From the NCBI RefSeq assembly GCF_001552375.1, contig NZ_BCRB01000030.1, positions 1 through 41,548 of the forward strand: a DNA stretch of 41,548 nt. The letters are read 5' to 3'. The position numbers and the translations under genes are program-made. The notes under the pieces are model-generated. The model worked only from the letters and a program-made list of their open reading frames with translations. It was not told where the DNA came from and searched no databases. This document shows, piece by piece, positions 24,471 to 34,200 of this stretch. This stretch comes from Cellulomonas iranensis NBRC 101100 = JCM 18110 (GTDB lineage: Bacteria > Actinomycetota > Actinomycetes > Actinomycetales > Cellulomonadaceae). Numbering within the stretch: the first letter of the stretch is position 1; the number at the start of each line of letters is the position of its first letter.

Positions 24471-26188
24471 CGCGCGCGACCGAGCTCGCGCGGCACGCGG
24501 TGCTGGGCGTGACCACCGCTGCGGCCATGCTCGTGGAGGACCCGGCCCTGCTGGTGGTCCAGGCGAGCCGCCGGGCGCCGCGGTCGCTCGCACGGCGCGC
24601 GGCGGTGCTGCTGCGGCGCGGGGCCCGGGAGCCGCGGCGCGACGCCCGGCTGGGGCTCGCGGCGTGGTTGACGGGGCACCGGGACGTCGCGCGCACGCAC
24701 GTCGCCGCGGCGCTCGCCGCCCCCGGCGGCCGGGCGGGGCGTCGCGTGCTGGCGGAGGTCGCGGTCGAGCTCGACGTGCCCGACCCGGGGGCGCGCGGCG
24801 CGACGGCGGCCCGGCGCGCGTGGCGCGAGGGCCGCGTGGACGACGCGGTCCGGCTCGCGCAGGGCACCGCGCTCGGGCGCCGGCTCGCGTCCGAGCGCGA
24901 CCTCATGACGCCGGGGCTCCGGCTGCCGACGCCCACGGTCCCGCCGACCCGACCGGCACCCGACGGGGCACCCCGGGCGCTGCACGTGCTGGTGAACTCG
25001 CTGCCGCACACCGCCAGCGGGTACGCGCTGCGCAGCCACGCGGTGCTGCGGGCGCAGGCCGCGGCGGGGGTCGACGTCCTGGCCGCCACCCGGATCGGGT
25101 ACCCGGTGTCGGTCGGCCTCGTGGGCGCGCGGGACGTCGACGTGGTCGACGACGTGGAGTACCGACGCCTGCTGCCCTGGGCGACGGCCCGGACCCCCGG
25201 CGCCCGGCTCGAGCAGCACGCGCACGCGCTCGCACAGGTCGCGGCCCGCTGGGGGCCGACCGTGCTGCACACGACCACCAACTACACGAACGCCCTGGTC
25301 ACGCAGGCCGTCGCCGCCGCGCTGGGGGTGCCGTGGGTGTACGAGGTGCGCGGCCTGCTCGAGGACACGTGGGCCGCGTCGTTCCCGACGCCCGCGTTGC
25401 GCGACGCCGCCCGCGCGAGCCGGCGGCACGCGATGCTGCGCGCCCGCGAGGCCGAGCTGGCGTCCGCGGCGGACCACGTCGTGGTGCTGGGCGCGACCGT
25501 CCGTGACGACCTCGTGGCGCGCGGCGTCGACGCCGCACGGATCACGGTGGTGCCCAACAGCGTCGACACGGCCCTGCTGGGCCGCCACGTATCCTCGGTC
25601 GAGGCGCGCCGTGCGTTGGGGCTCCCCACCTCCGGGTTCTGGGTGGGCACGGTGACGAGCCTGGTGGACTACGAAGGGATCGTCACGCTGGTGGACGCGG
25701 TCGCGCGGCTGCGCGACCGGGGGGTGGACGCGCGAGCGGCGGTCGTCGGTGACGGCGTCGCGCGCCCCGCGGTCGAGCGCAGGGTCCAGGAGCTGGGTCT
25801 CACGGAGCACGTCGTGCTGCCCGGGCGCGTCCCGCCGGGCGCGGCGACGTCCTGGTACGAGGCGCTCGACGCGTTCGCCGTCCCCCGCCGCGACACCGCG
25901 GTGACGCGCACGGTCGTGCCGCTCAAGCCCATGCAGGCGATGGCCCTGGGGCGTCCCGTCGTCGCGAGCGACCTGCCCGCGCTGGCCGAGGTCGTCGCGG
26001 CGCCCGGTGCGGGTCTGCTGGCGGCGCCGGACGACGCGACGGCGTGGGCCGACGCCCTCGAGCGCCTCGCGGGCGACGACGCGCTCGCCGCACGGCTCGG
26101 CGCCGCGGGCCGCGAGTTCGCCGCGGGGCGCACGTGGGCCGCCGCCGGCGCGCGCTACCGCGCCCTCTACGAGGAGCTCGCGGCATGA
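24467..26188 (+). CDS. GT4-family glycosyltransferase with helical N-terminal extension
   Basis: This 573-residue protein has two parts. Residues 1-165 are Ala/Arg-rich and helical, with hints of short degenerate helical repeats (RRDARLGLAAWLTGHRDVAR, VDDAVRLAQGTALGRRL). The GT-B fold starts near residue 171 with ALHVLVNSLPHTASGYALRS. The donor half has FWVGTVTSLVDYEGIVTLV, LPGRVPPG and PLKPMQAMALGRPVVASD in place of a full E-x7-E motif. The start overlaps the previous stop (GTGA). The N-terminal part may tether the enzyme to the exporter or to other transferases; that is speculation. Its stop overlaps the Wzm gene ATG. Confidence 0.85.
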   Translation: MTRATELARHAVLGVTTAAAMLVEDPALLVVQASRRAPRSLARRAAVLLRRGAREPRRDARLGLAAWLTGHRDVARTHVAAALAAPGGRAGRRVLAEVAVELDVPDPGARGATAARRAWREGRVDDAVRLAQGTALGRRLASERDLMTPGLRLPTPTVPPTRPAPDGAPRALHVLVNSLPHTASGYALRSHAVLRAQAAAGVDVLAATRIGYPVSVGLVGARDVDVVDDVEYRRLLPWATARTPGARLEQHAHALAQVAARWGPTVLHTTTNYTNALVTQAVAAALGVPWVYEVRGLLEDTWAASFPTPALRDAARASRRHAMLRAREAELASAADHVVVLGATVRDDLVARGVDAARITVVPNSVDTALLGRHVSSVEARRALGLPTSGFWVGTVTSLVDYEGIVTLVDAVARLRDRGVDARAAVVGDGVARPAVERRVQELGLTEHVVLPGRVPPGAATSWYEALDAFAVPRRDTAVTRTVVPLKPMQAMALGRPVVASDLPALAEVVAAPGAGLLAAPDDATAWADALERLAGDDALAARLGAAGREFAAGRTWAAAGARYRALYEELAA

Positions 26189-27147
26189 CCACGGCCCCGC
26201 CGAGCACCGACCCGCTGCCCGACGTCCCCCGGTTCACCAAACCGCTGCTCTCCCGCGAGGGCAGGCGCCCCGTGCGGGTCGAGCCGGTCGACGGCACCGC
26301 GCTGCACCCCGTCGCCGACCGGCCCGCGCTGGGCGACTACCTGCGGCTGCTGTGGCAGCGCCGGCACTTCATCGTCGCGGACGCGCGCGCCAAGGTCATC
26401 AGCGGCACGAGCGGCAACCTGCTGGGGCAGGTGTGGCTCGTGCTGAACCCGCTGCTCGACGCCGCCGTGTACCTCGTGATCTTCGGGCTGCTGCTGCGGT
26501 CGAGCCGGGGCATCGACAACTTCATCGGGTACCTCATCATCGGCGTCTTCATGTTCGGGTTCACGACCCGGTCGGTGACGGGTGGTGCACGGTCGGTCAT
26601 CGCGGCCCGGTCGCTCGTGAAGTCGTTCTCGTTCCCCCGGGCCGCGCTGCCGATCGCGACCGTCGCGCGCGAGACGCTGAGCTTCGTGCCGGCGTTCGTC
26701 ACGATGGCCCTCCTCGTGCTGCTGACCCGCCCTGGTGCCGGCGAGGACTGGTCGACGCCGCTGCAGGAGATCAGCTGGCGGTGGCTGCTCGTGCCCCTCG
26801 TCCTGGTGCTGCAGATCGCGATGAACCTCGGCCTCGCGCTGCTCGCGGCGCGGGCGACGACCCGTGTCCCCGACCTCAACCACGTCATCGGGCTCGCCAT
26901 GCGGTTCTGGCTGTACGGGTCGGCCGTGTTCTTCTCGTTCGACCGGTTCATCTCGCACCCGCAGGTGCTCGAGCTGGTGCAGCTCAACCCGATGTACCGG
27001 GTGCTGGAGATCACGCGGGACTGCCTGCTGTACGGCGTCACGCCGCCGTGGCAGGCGTGGACGATCGTCGCCTGCTGGGCCGTCGGCCTCCTGCTGGTCG
27101 GCACCGTCGTGTTCTGGCGCGGGGAGGAGTCGTATGGCTCCGTCTAG
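26185..27147 (+). CDS. wzm: ABC-2 type polysaccharide exporter permease (Wzm-like)
   Basis: This 320-residue protein has about 6 membrane helices between residues 70 and 312. A cytoplasmic N-terminus of about 65 residues includes the amphipathic stretch YLRLLWQRRHFIVADARAKV typical of Wzm/TagG permeases. Then comes LLGQVWLVLNPLLDAAVYLVIF, matching the family's LGxxWxxLxP motif. Later ARSLVKSFSFPRAALPI and LNPMYRVLEITRDCLL also match. It probably exports a complete lipid-linked glycan with the ATPase encoded next. The ATG lies in the ATGA overlap with the GT4 stop, and its own 3' end overlaps the ATPase gene by 14 nt. Confidence 0.9.
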   Translation: MTTAPPSTDPLPDVPRFTKPLLSREGRRPVRVEPVDGTALHPVADRPALGDYLRLLWQRRHFIVADARAKVISGTSGNLLGQVWLVLNPLLDAAVYLVIFGLLLRSSRGIDNFIGYLIIGVFMFGFTTRSVTGGARSVIAARSLVKSFSFPRAALPIATVARETLSFVPAFVTMALLVLLTRPGAGEDWSTPLQEISWRWLLVPLVLVLQIAMNLGLALLAARATTRVPDLNHVIGLAMRFWLYGSAVFFSFDRFISHPQVLELVQLNPMYRVLEITRDCLLYGVTPPWQAWTIVACWAVGLLLVGTVVFWRGEESYGSV

Positions 27148-28057
27148 CGGACCCGTCACGTCGGCCGTCACCGCGCTCACGCCCGTACAGGTCGCGGTCG
27201 ACGACGTGCACGTGCGCTACCGCACGCCGTCGTCCGACACGTCCGCCGCCCGCGACGTCCCCCGGCCGCTGCGGGTCGTCAACCGGCTCATCGGCCGGCA
27301 GGCGAACGTCGCCGTGCGCGCGCTGGCCGGGGTGTCGCTCGTCGCACGGTCCGGTGACGCGATCGGCGTCGTCGGCCTCAACGGCTCGGGCAAGAGCACG
27401 CTGCTGCGGGTCATCGCGGGACTCGAGCGCCCCATCCGCGGCCAGGTGCTCGCGCGCACCCAGCCCGTGCTGCTGGGCGTCAACGCCGCGATGGTCCCCG
27501 AGCTCACGGGCCAGCAGAACGTGCGGCTCGGCTGCCTGGCCATGGGCATGACGCCCGAGCAGGCCGCGGCCGCGTACCGGGACATCGTCGAGCTGTCCGG
27601 GCTGGGCCCGCAGATCCACCACCCCATGAAGACGTACTCGTCGGGCATGGGCGCGCGACTCAAGTTCGCGATCGCCGCCGCGGCCAACCCCAAGATCCTG
27701 CTCATCGACGAGGCCCTCGCCACCGGCGACGCCGCGTTCCGCGAGCGGTCGCAGGACCGCATGGACCGGCTGCGCGCCTCCGCGGGCTGCACGTTCCTCG
27801 TGTCGCACGCCGCCAAGACCATCGAGGAGACCTGCACGCGCGCCGTCTGGCTGCACAAGGGCCACCTCGTCATGGAGGGCGACGCGTACGCCGTCGCGCA
27901 GAAGTACCGCTGGTGGGCGTGGAACCTCGCCAAGGGCGAGGACGAGAAGGCCTCGAGCCTGCTCGACGACGCGTTCCGCGAGGGCCACGACACGGCCGTG
28001 CGCGTCACCGACCTGTACGACCCGACCGCACCACCCCGGCACGTCCGTGCCCGCTGA
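27134..28057 (+). CDS. wzt: ABC-type polysaccharide exporter ATPase (Wzt/TagH-like)
   Basis: This 307-residue ATPase has Walker A GLNGSGKST (81-89), signature YSSGMGARL (168-176), Walker B ILLIDEA (188-194) with TGD, and an H-loop at SHAAKTIEE (His225). The SSGMxARL form is specific to polysaccharide exporters. The first 60 residues form an extended N-terminal strand region. Only about 50 residues follow the nucleotide-binding domain, so the C-terminal carbohydrate-binding domain of long Wzt proteins (O9a type) is absent. The ATG overlaps the Wzm gene by 14 nt. It should power export of the glycan made by the neighbouring transferases. Confidence 0.92.
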   Translation: MAPSSGPVTSAVTALTPVQVAVDDVHVRYRTPSSDTSAARDVPRPLRVVNRLIGRQANVAVRALAGVSLVARSGDAIGVVGLNGSGKSTLLRVIAGLERPIRGQVLARTQPVLLGVNAAMVPELTGQQNVRLGCLAMGMTPEQAAAAYRDIVELSGLGPQIHHPMKTYSSGMGARLKFAIAAAANPKILLIDEALATGDAAFRERSQDRMDRLRASAGCTFLVSHAAKTIEETCTRAVWLHKGHLVMEGDAYAVAQKYRWWAWNLAKGEDEKASSLLDDAFREGHDTAVRVTDLYDPTAPPRHVRAR

Positions 28058-28073
28058 CCCAGGAGAACGCCCC

Positions 28074-29201
28074 GTGCGACCCCGCATCATGACCGTCTAC
28101 GGCACCCGACCCGAGGCCATCAAGTGCGCCCCGCTGGTCAAGGCGATCGAGGCGAGCGACGACCTCGACGGCGTCGTGGTGGTCACGGGTCAGCACCGCG
28201 AGATGCTCGACCAGGTCAACGCGCTCTTCGAGATCACGCCCGACCACGACCTCGACGTCATGAGCCACGGCCAGACCCTCGCGCAGATCTTCAGCCGCGT
28301 CCTCGACGGCCTCGACCCGATCCTCGCCGCCGAGCGGCCCGACGCCGTCGTCGTGCAGGGCGACACCACCACCTCGACCGCCGCCGCGCTCGCCGCGTTC
28401 TACCGGCAGGTCCCCGTGGTGCACCTCGAGGCCGGGCTGCGCTCGGGCGACCTCGCGTCGCCGTTCCCCGAGGAGGGGAACCGGAAGATCACGTCGCAGA
28501 TCGCGGCGCTTCACCTCGCGCCGACCGGAGTCAGCCGCGACAACCTGCTCCGCGAGGGCGTCGCGGAGGACGACGTCGTCATCACCGGGAACACCGTGAT
28601 CGACGCGCTGCTCACCGCCGTCGAGCGGCAGGTGCCCTTCACCGACCCGGCCCTCGCGCGTGCCGTCGCCGACGGCCGCCGCCTGCTGCTCGTCACCACG
28701 CACCGCCGCGAGAACTGGGGCGACGCCATGCAGGGCGTCGGCCGCGCCGTGGCGCGGATCGCCCGCGAGCACGAGGACCTGCTCGTCGTGCTGCCCGCCC
28801 ACCGCAACCCCGTGGTGCGCGAGGCCATCCTGCCCGCGCTCGACGGCCTGCCCAACGTCCTGGTCACCGAGCCGCTGCCCTACGGGGAGTTCGCGCGGCT
28901 CATGGCCGAGGCGCACGTGATCCTCTCCGACTCGGGCGGCGTCCAGGAGGAGGCCCCGAGCCTCGGGACGCCCGTGCTGGTCATGCGCGACACCACCGAG
29001 CGCCCCGAGGCCGTCGCCGCCGGCACGGTACGGCTCGTCGGCACGGACGAGGAGACGATCGTCGCGGAGGTCACCACGCTGCTGCGCGACACGAGCGCGC
29101 ACGCCGCGATGGCGACCGCCGAGAACCCGTACGGGGACGGGACGGCGGCGCTGGCGAGCCGTGCGGCGATCGAGTCGGTCGTCAGGAGCGGGCAGCGCTG
29201 A
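28074..29201 (+). CDS. wecB: UDP-N-acetylglucosamine 2-epimerase (non-hydrolysing)
   Basis: This 375-residue enzyme interconverts UDP-GlcNAc and UDP-ManNAc. GTRPEAIK (10-17) is the nucleotide-binding start. VVQGDTTTS, HLEAGLRSGD, PFPEEGNRK, TTHRRENWG and SDSGGVQEEAPSLG with MRDTTERPEA follow in canonical order. The GTG at 28074 follows AGGAGA at 7 nt; an upstream in-frame GTG (28047) overlaps the ATPase gene and lacks such a site. Together with the UDP-ManNAc dehydrogenase at 36190-37458 it would provide UDP-ManNAcA. It is the last gene of the plus-strand arm, and its stop is 21 nt from the convergent DUF6270 gene. Confidence 0.95.
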   Translation: MRPRIMTVYGTRPEAIKCAPLVKAIEASDDLDGVVVVTGQHREMLDQVNALFEITPDHDLDVMSHGQTLAQIFSRVLDGLDPILAAERPDAVVVQGDTTTSTAAALAAFYRQVPVVHLEAGLRSGDLASPFPEEGNRKITSQIAALHLAPTGVSRDNLLREGVAEDDVVITGNTVIDALLTAVERQVPFTDPALARAVADGRRLLLVTTHRRENWGDAMQGVGRAVARIAREHEDLLVVLPAHRNPVVREAILPALDGLPNVLVTEPLPYGEFARLMAEAHVILSDSGGVQEEAPSLGTPVLVMRDTTERPEAVAAGTVRLVGTDEETIVAEVTTLLRDTSAHAAMATAENPYGDGTAALASRAAIESVVRSGQR

Positions 29202-29222
29202 GGCCCTGACCCGCGCGACAGG

Positions 29223-31229
29223 TCAACGGGCCGCCGTTGCCCTCCACAGGTCCTCGGACAGGTCGGGGCCGCCGTCCTGCCGGGGCGTGGCCTCAAGCCG
29301 CTCGAACGCGCGGACCAAGCGGTCCTCGAACAGCTCCCGAGGCACGGGCAGGTGCCCGTCGCCCAGATCGATCGGGAGGATCTGCACCCGCCCGTCGCGT
29401 GACCGGCCCCCGCGTGCGTCGAGCCCGAACAGACCGGCGAACGGGGCGCAGTGCTCCACGACGTGGTGCGTGTCGCCCTGGTTGATGACGTAGTCCACGA
29501 GGTTCGTCGTGCCTCTGAGGTAGCGAGGGATCACGCTCGCACGCTCCTGGATCCGCAGGTCGGCCGTGGGATCGCCGTGCCCGAACACCGCGGCCGAAGC
29601 CCGCGCCCAGTCGTCCTCGTGGTAGCGCCACAGCACCGTCTGGGGGGCGAAGACCAGTGCGATCGAGCGCGGCATCCGGCCCGAGAGCTGCAGGGCCGCG
29701 AAGCCACCGCCGCTGCCCCCCGTCACGGCGACCTCGGACGCCCCGGTCAGACGGGCCATGCGCGCCGTGAGCTGTTCGACGACATCGATCAGGTCCGTCT
29801 CAGCCGACCCGAGGAACCACCCCAGCCCCATCTCGGCGTCCTGGACCAGCGTGGCGTCGCACAGCAGCAGGAAGGACCACGGCGCCTCCTTGCGAGAGGT
29901 CACGCGCTCGAAGTCCGGGTACTCCGTGGTCGACCGGTCCGCCGCACCGTGGAACCCGACGGCGAGCCGCCGTCCGCGGCGACGCCCCGCCAGCGTCCAC
30001 AGCCGCATGTCCGCCACGTCCACGGGGTAGAGGGCCACGAGACCGGGCGCGGGCGTGAACTCGTCCACCGTCGTGCTCTCGGCGATCGGGAGCTGGTACC
30101 GACGGTGCCATCCGTGCACGCGCAGGACTCCCTCGTCCTGCGACACGGTCGTCGCGTCGGCAAGCTCCGCGCGAGCGACGTCGAGGTGCGCACCGGCGGG
30201 CCCGGGGACGCCGGACACGTAGAGGCGGACCGCCGTGACGTCGCCTTGGGCAGCCCCGCCCCCGGCGGCGTCCACGAGCAGGTCGCACGGGACATGGAGC
30301 CGCAGGTCCTGGTCCTGCTCGACCGCCGTCAGGATCAGGCGGTGGTAGACGCCGCCCACGACGACGCCGACCGCGACGTAGGTCAGCTGTGCCCATCCGG
30401 TCAGACGCAGCGCCACGTCGAGCACGTCACCGTCCCTGCGGGAGTCCACGACGTCGACGACATGTCGGTCACCGAACCCCTCGAAGGCCCAGCGCCGCGG
30501 CGTCGCCCGGCCGAGGCTGGACCGCAGACCCGCACGGAGCGAGGCGTAGAACCCGGGGACGTAGTGGAAGGGCGACAGCCCCCACTTGTGGTCGCGGCAC
30601 GCGACGATCTCGTCCTCGCCCGGCTCGATGAACTGCTCAGGCGCAAGGTCGGCACGCATGCGCGCGTACAGGCGGTCGAGAAAGGCGTTGGACGACGCGA
30701 CGAAGGCGGGCGGATAGGCGTCCGGCAAGTCGGAGCCGTCGTCGACCGCAGCGGCCCATCTCGCTGCGTTCACCCGGAGCGCCGACCGGCGTCCGCGACG
30801 GTCCAGCGCCTCGACGAAGCGTGTCCAACCCGCTTCCCAGAGCTCCATGAACTCGGGGCTGCCCGACCGGATGCGTTCGGTCTCCGGGATGCGCGCCGCG
30901 CGCGTCAGCTCCGCCGAGTAGGTGCAGACGGCGCCGGACGCGGGGTCCCGCAGCAGGTCGAAACGCTCGTCGACGGGGTCGTAGACGATGAGGTCGCTGT
31001 CGTCGGCCGCGAGGAATCCGGGGAGCTCCTTCGCCAGGTCGGCCTGCACGATGCGCCGTTGGAAGGCCGAGTCGATGCCGTCGAGGTCGACCCCGACGAA
31101 CGCGGGCTCGGACATCGCGCTCGCGAGCGACGACCGCGCGTAGTACGCGGAGATCTCCCACTCGTCGGCGTCCTCCGGGCGGAAGGCGTCACGCGTGACA
31201 CAGCTTCCGATGATGGCCACGCGGGTCAC
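29223..31229 (-). CDS. DUF6270-domain plus alpha/beta-hydrolase fusion (Asp2-like, possible acyltransferase/esterase)
   Basis: This 668-residue protein has an N-terminal DUF6270-like domain (about 1-250) beginning IIGSCVTRDAF, with an SGNH-hydrolase-like GSC position and DHKWGLSPFHYVPGF (213-227) resembling the C-terminal His block. A beta-rich middle (about 255-400) follows. The C-terminal domain (about 410-640) has the nucleophile elbow VTGGSGGGFAAL (Ser506) and a late GDGH (His626) in an alpha/beta-hydrolase order resembling Asp2-type proteins. It may acetylate, deacylate or otherwise edit the glycan. The GTG start overlaps the stop of the giant protein gene (GTGA). A sampled part of the gene is less G+C-rich (37 of 60 bases at 29461-29520) than wecB nearby (46 of 60 at 28321-28380). 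Domain naming is from memory of motifs, so activity is uncertain. Confidence 0.72.
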   Translation of the reverse strand: MTRVAIIGSCVTRDAFRPEDADEWEISAYYARSSLASAMSEPAFVGVDLDGIDSAFQRRIVQADLAKELPGFLAADDSDLIVYDPVDERFDLLRDPASGAVCTYSAELTRAARIPETERIRSGSPEFMELWEAGWTRFVEALDRRGRRSALRVNAARWAAAVDDGSDLPDAYPPAFVASSNAFLDRLYARMRADLAPEQFIEPGEDEIVACRDHKWGLSPFHYVPGFYASLRAGLRSSLGRATPRRWAFEGFGDRHVVDVVDSRRDGDVLDVALRLTGWAQLTYVAVGVVVGGVYHRLILTAVEQDQDLRLHVPCDLLVDAAGGGAAQGDVTAVRLYVSGVPGPAGAHLDVARAELADATTVSQDEGVLRVHGWHRRYQLPIAESTTVDEFTPAPGLVALYPVDVADMRLWTLAGRRRGRRLAVGFHGAADRSTTEYPDFERVTSRKEAPWSFLLLCDATLVQDAEMGLGWFLGSAETDLIDVVEQLTARMARLTGASEVAVTGGSGGGFAALQLSGRMPRSIALVFAPQTVLWRYHEDDWARASAAVFGHGDPTADLRIQERASVIPRYLRGTTNLVDYVINQGDTHHVVEHCAPFAGLFGLDARGGRSRDGRVQILPIDLGDGHLPVPRELFEDRLVRAFERLEATPRQDGGPDLSEDLWRATAAR

Positions 31230-34200
31230 GAGCTCTCCCCTCGCGAGCGGATGAGCTCGATCTCGGCGGCGATCACGGAACGGGCCGAGGACTGGCGCTC
31301 GACCCGCGCCGCTGCGGCGGCCGACATCCGCGAGAAGCGCTCCGGGTCGCGGACGAGCTCCAGCATCCCCGCCGCCATGACCGCGTGGTCGTCACCGGGC
31401 GCGAGGACGCCGGACTCCTCGTCGACGAACTCGGGGACAGCCGCGACGGCGTTGGTCACCGGAACCAGGCCGGAGGCCATGGCCTCGTCGCGGGACACCC
31501 CCTGGGCGTCCATCCGCGTCGGGACGAGGAAGACCCCGTGCTGCCTGTGCAGCTCGACGATCTCGTGCTGGGTGAGGAACCGCCGTTCGAGGGTGACGTT
31601 CGGCATGTCCCGCAGCGGTGCGAGCGTCTCGTCGAAGAGCGGTCCGTCACCCACGAAACGGAAGGTCATCGCGGAGAACTCTGGCTCGTCCCGCAGGGCG
31701 AGCACGGCGTCGACAGCGAGGTCGTTCGCGTACTTCCGGGAGGCGTAGGGCCTGACGGACAGCACCTTGCGTCGGAGCTCGACGTCCTTCGGCCGGTAGG
31801 AGAACAGCTCGGTGTCGATCGGGTTGTGGATGATCGAGTAGCGGTGAGCCGGAAGCTCGACTCCGACGTCCTGCATGACCTCGTCCGCGAAGTACCGCGA
31901 CACGAAGACGAAGTGCACGTCGTCACCGGGGTCGGCGAAGACCGACCGCCAGAACTCCAGGCGCCGCGTGCTGCGCTCCTTCTCGACCGCCAGCTGCTCC
32001 TCGTCGGTGATGTTGTAGGAACGGCGCCACCACGGCTGCACCTCCGCCCCGTGGATCCACACGACCACCCGGGTACCCGGTCGCCGCGCCTGGAGCGCGT
32101 CCCACATCAGCGGGTCGAGGAAGTGCACGAGCACCGCCTCGTGACCGCCGTCGCGCACGAGCCCCGCGAGCGCCCTGCCCGACCCCGTGGTGACGTCGAC
32201 GCCCTCGAACTCGCGGTAGGCGATCGCGCTCTCGTCGCGCAGGCAGAACACCTCGCACGCGAGCCCCCGGTCGCGGTAGGCGCGGACGCGCGAGTGCACG
32301 AACCCGTTGCGGTACAGGTCGCCGTACGACGGGTAGATGTTGGTGACGACCAGCGCCGACGCGCGTGGGACCACGGTGGTGGGCTCGGTGACCCGGTGGC
32401 TCCACGCGATCGTGCGCAGCTCCGCGGACCCGGTCCCGCGGACCCGGAGGCCCAGCTTCACCTGCGCCGTCCCGTCCGGCACGTCGATCGTCGTGTTCGT
32501 GTGGCTGCGGACGACCGTGGAGCCCAGGCGCGTGCCGCCCTCGTCGTAGCAGACGAGCGCGACCTGCAGGTCGAGCCCGATGCCGGCGTCGACGTGGACG
32601 GCACCGACGTCCGACCAGGAGGCGGGCACCGGAATGGTGCGCGGGGCGTAGACGTAGTCGTGGACGTCGTCGGCGAGCGCCGCGGAGACGCGGACGCCGC
32701 TCGCCGAGAGGTCGAGGTCGATGCCGCGACGCGTCGCTCCGGCGAAGGCGTCCGCGAGGTCCTGCCCCGTCATCTCGTCGACCGTGTCCGCCACCGCCGC
32801 GGGCGGGATCGCCTCGGCCGCGCGGATCAGCTCGTCCATCCCCGTCCCCGACGCGGGCGGCCGGGGGTCCACGGACCGGGCCGCCACGTGGTCGTCCGCC
32901 GGTGCGGCGCAGTAGCTGAAGCGGTCGAGGGCGACCTGGTGCGCGACCGGCACCGGGCCGTCCGCGACCAGGAGCGCGAGGAGGTCGGCGGTCGTCGTCG
33001 ACGCCACGGCCTGCGCGCGGACCAGCGACCGTCGCGCGCCGAGGTCCTGGACCGCCTGGTACTCGACGCCGTCCGTGAGTCCCGCGGCGCCGTTCTCCCA
33101 GCGGTGGTGGCGGTGCTTGCCGACAGCGGACGCCGCCGTGTACCGGAACCCCAGCACGAGGTCGGTGAGGTAGTCGGCTCCGTAGTAGTCGGGCGCCCAC
33201 ATCGGCGCGATGACCTCGGCGCCCGCGGCCGCCTCGCCCAGCGTGCGCGGGACCCGGTCCAGCGGCAGCAGGGCGATGCGGCTGTCCAGCCCCTCGGGGC
33301 CGTCCACGCCGGCGCCGACCGCGACGGTGGCGGTCCACCGGTCGTAGCGCTGCCGCTCGAGGTGCTCCACGAGCCGCGCGAGCTCGGACGCGGTCGTCGC
33401 GTGGGCGACGACGTGCACCGCGGGAGCCCAGGGCGTCCACGGGCGTCCGAGGACGCGCGACAGGACGTAGGACGCCCGGTCCGCGTACGTGTGCTGCCGC
33501 ATCACGGTCCGCAGGGCGCCCAGGCGGATGTCGTCTGAGGTGCCCGTGGCCTCGATCTCGCGCAGCCGTCGCACGGCCTCCGGCCCCGAGTCGGTCGTGA
33601 CGACCAGGTCGCCGAAGAGGACGCGCGCAGCGCGCGCGTCGTTGCTCACCGTGAGCGTCCCCGACGCCAGGAGCTCGAAGATCCGCCGGGCGAGCATCGT
33701 CTGCGACTGCTTCACCGAGTTGAGGTTGATCGCGTACCGGTACCGGCGGTAGGCGTCGGGTACCTCCTCGGGCGCGAGCGTCCCCACGATCGAGCCGCGG
33801 TAGGAGTCCGGGAACATGTACGCCTCGTCGGTCCCGCCGAGGTTCCGGTCGTAGATGTCGACCGGTCGCAGCTGCGGCAGGTGCTCCATGTAGCTCTCGA
33901 GGTCCCGCGTCCGCTCCGGGTACCGCCGGTAGTAGGCGCCCGCGAACAGGAACGCGTCCCGGCGGTCCTCGCCCGCGATCGGGTGGTACGCGGCCGGTTG
34001 CACGGCGAACGGCAGCAACCACACGCGGTCGTGGCGGAGCGCTGCCTTGTAGTGCTCGATCCTGTCGATGTCGGTCGTGAAGACGTGGTCGAAGAGGCCC
34101 GCCGCGTTGAGGAACGTGGCGTAGTGGACCGGGTCCTCCTTGTTCCAGAACACGGTCGGCACGCCACGTTCCCGGCACCAGGCGACGATGCCGCGCAGCT

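Noticed and set aside
28047-28073. The upstream GTG of the 2-epimerase gene
   Set aside because: It overlaps the ATPase gene and adds nine residues not typical of the family. The GTG at 28074 has AGGAGA at good spacing and sits just before the first beta strand.
29202-29222. A terminator between wecB and the convergent hydrolase gene
   Set aside because: The gap is only 21 nt and I see no stem of useful length in it.
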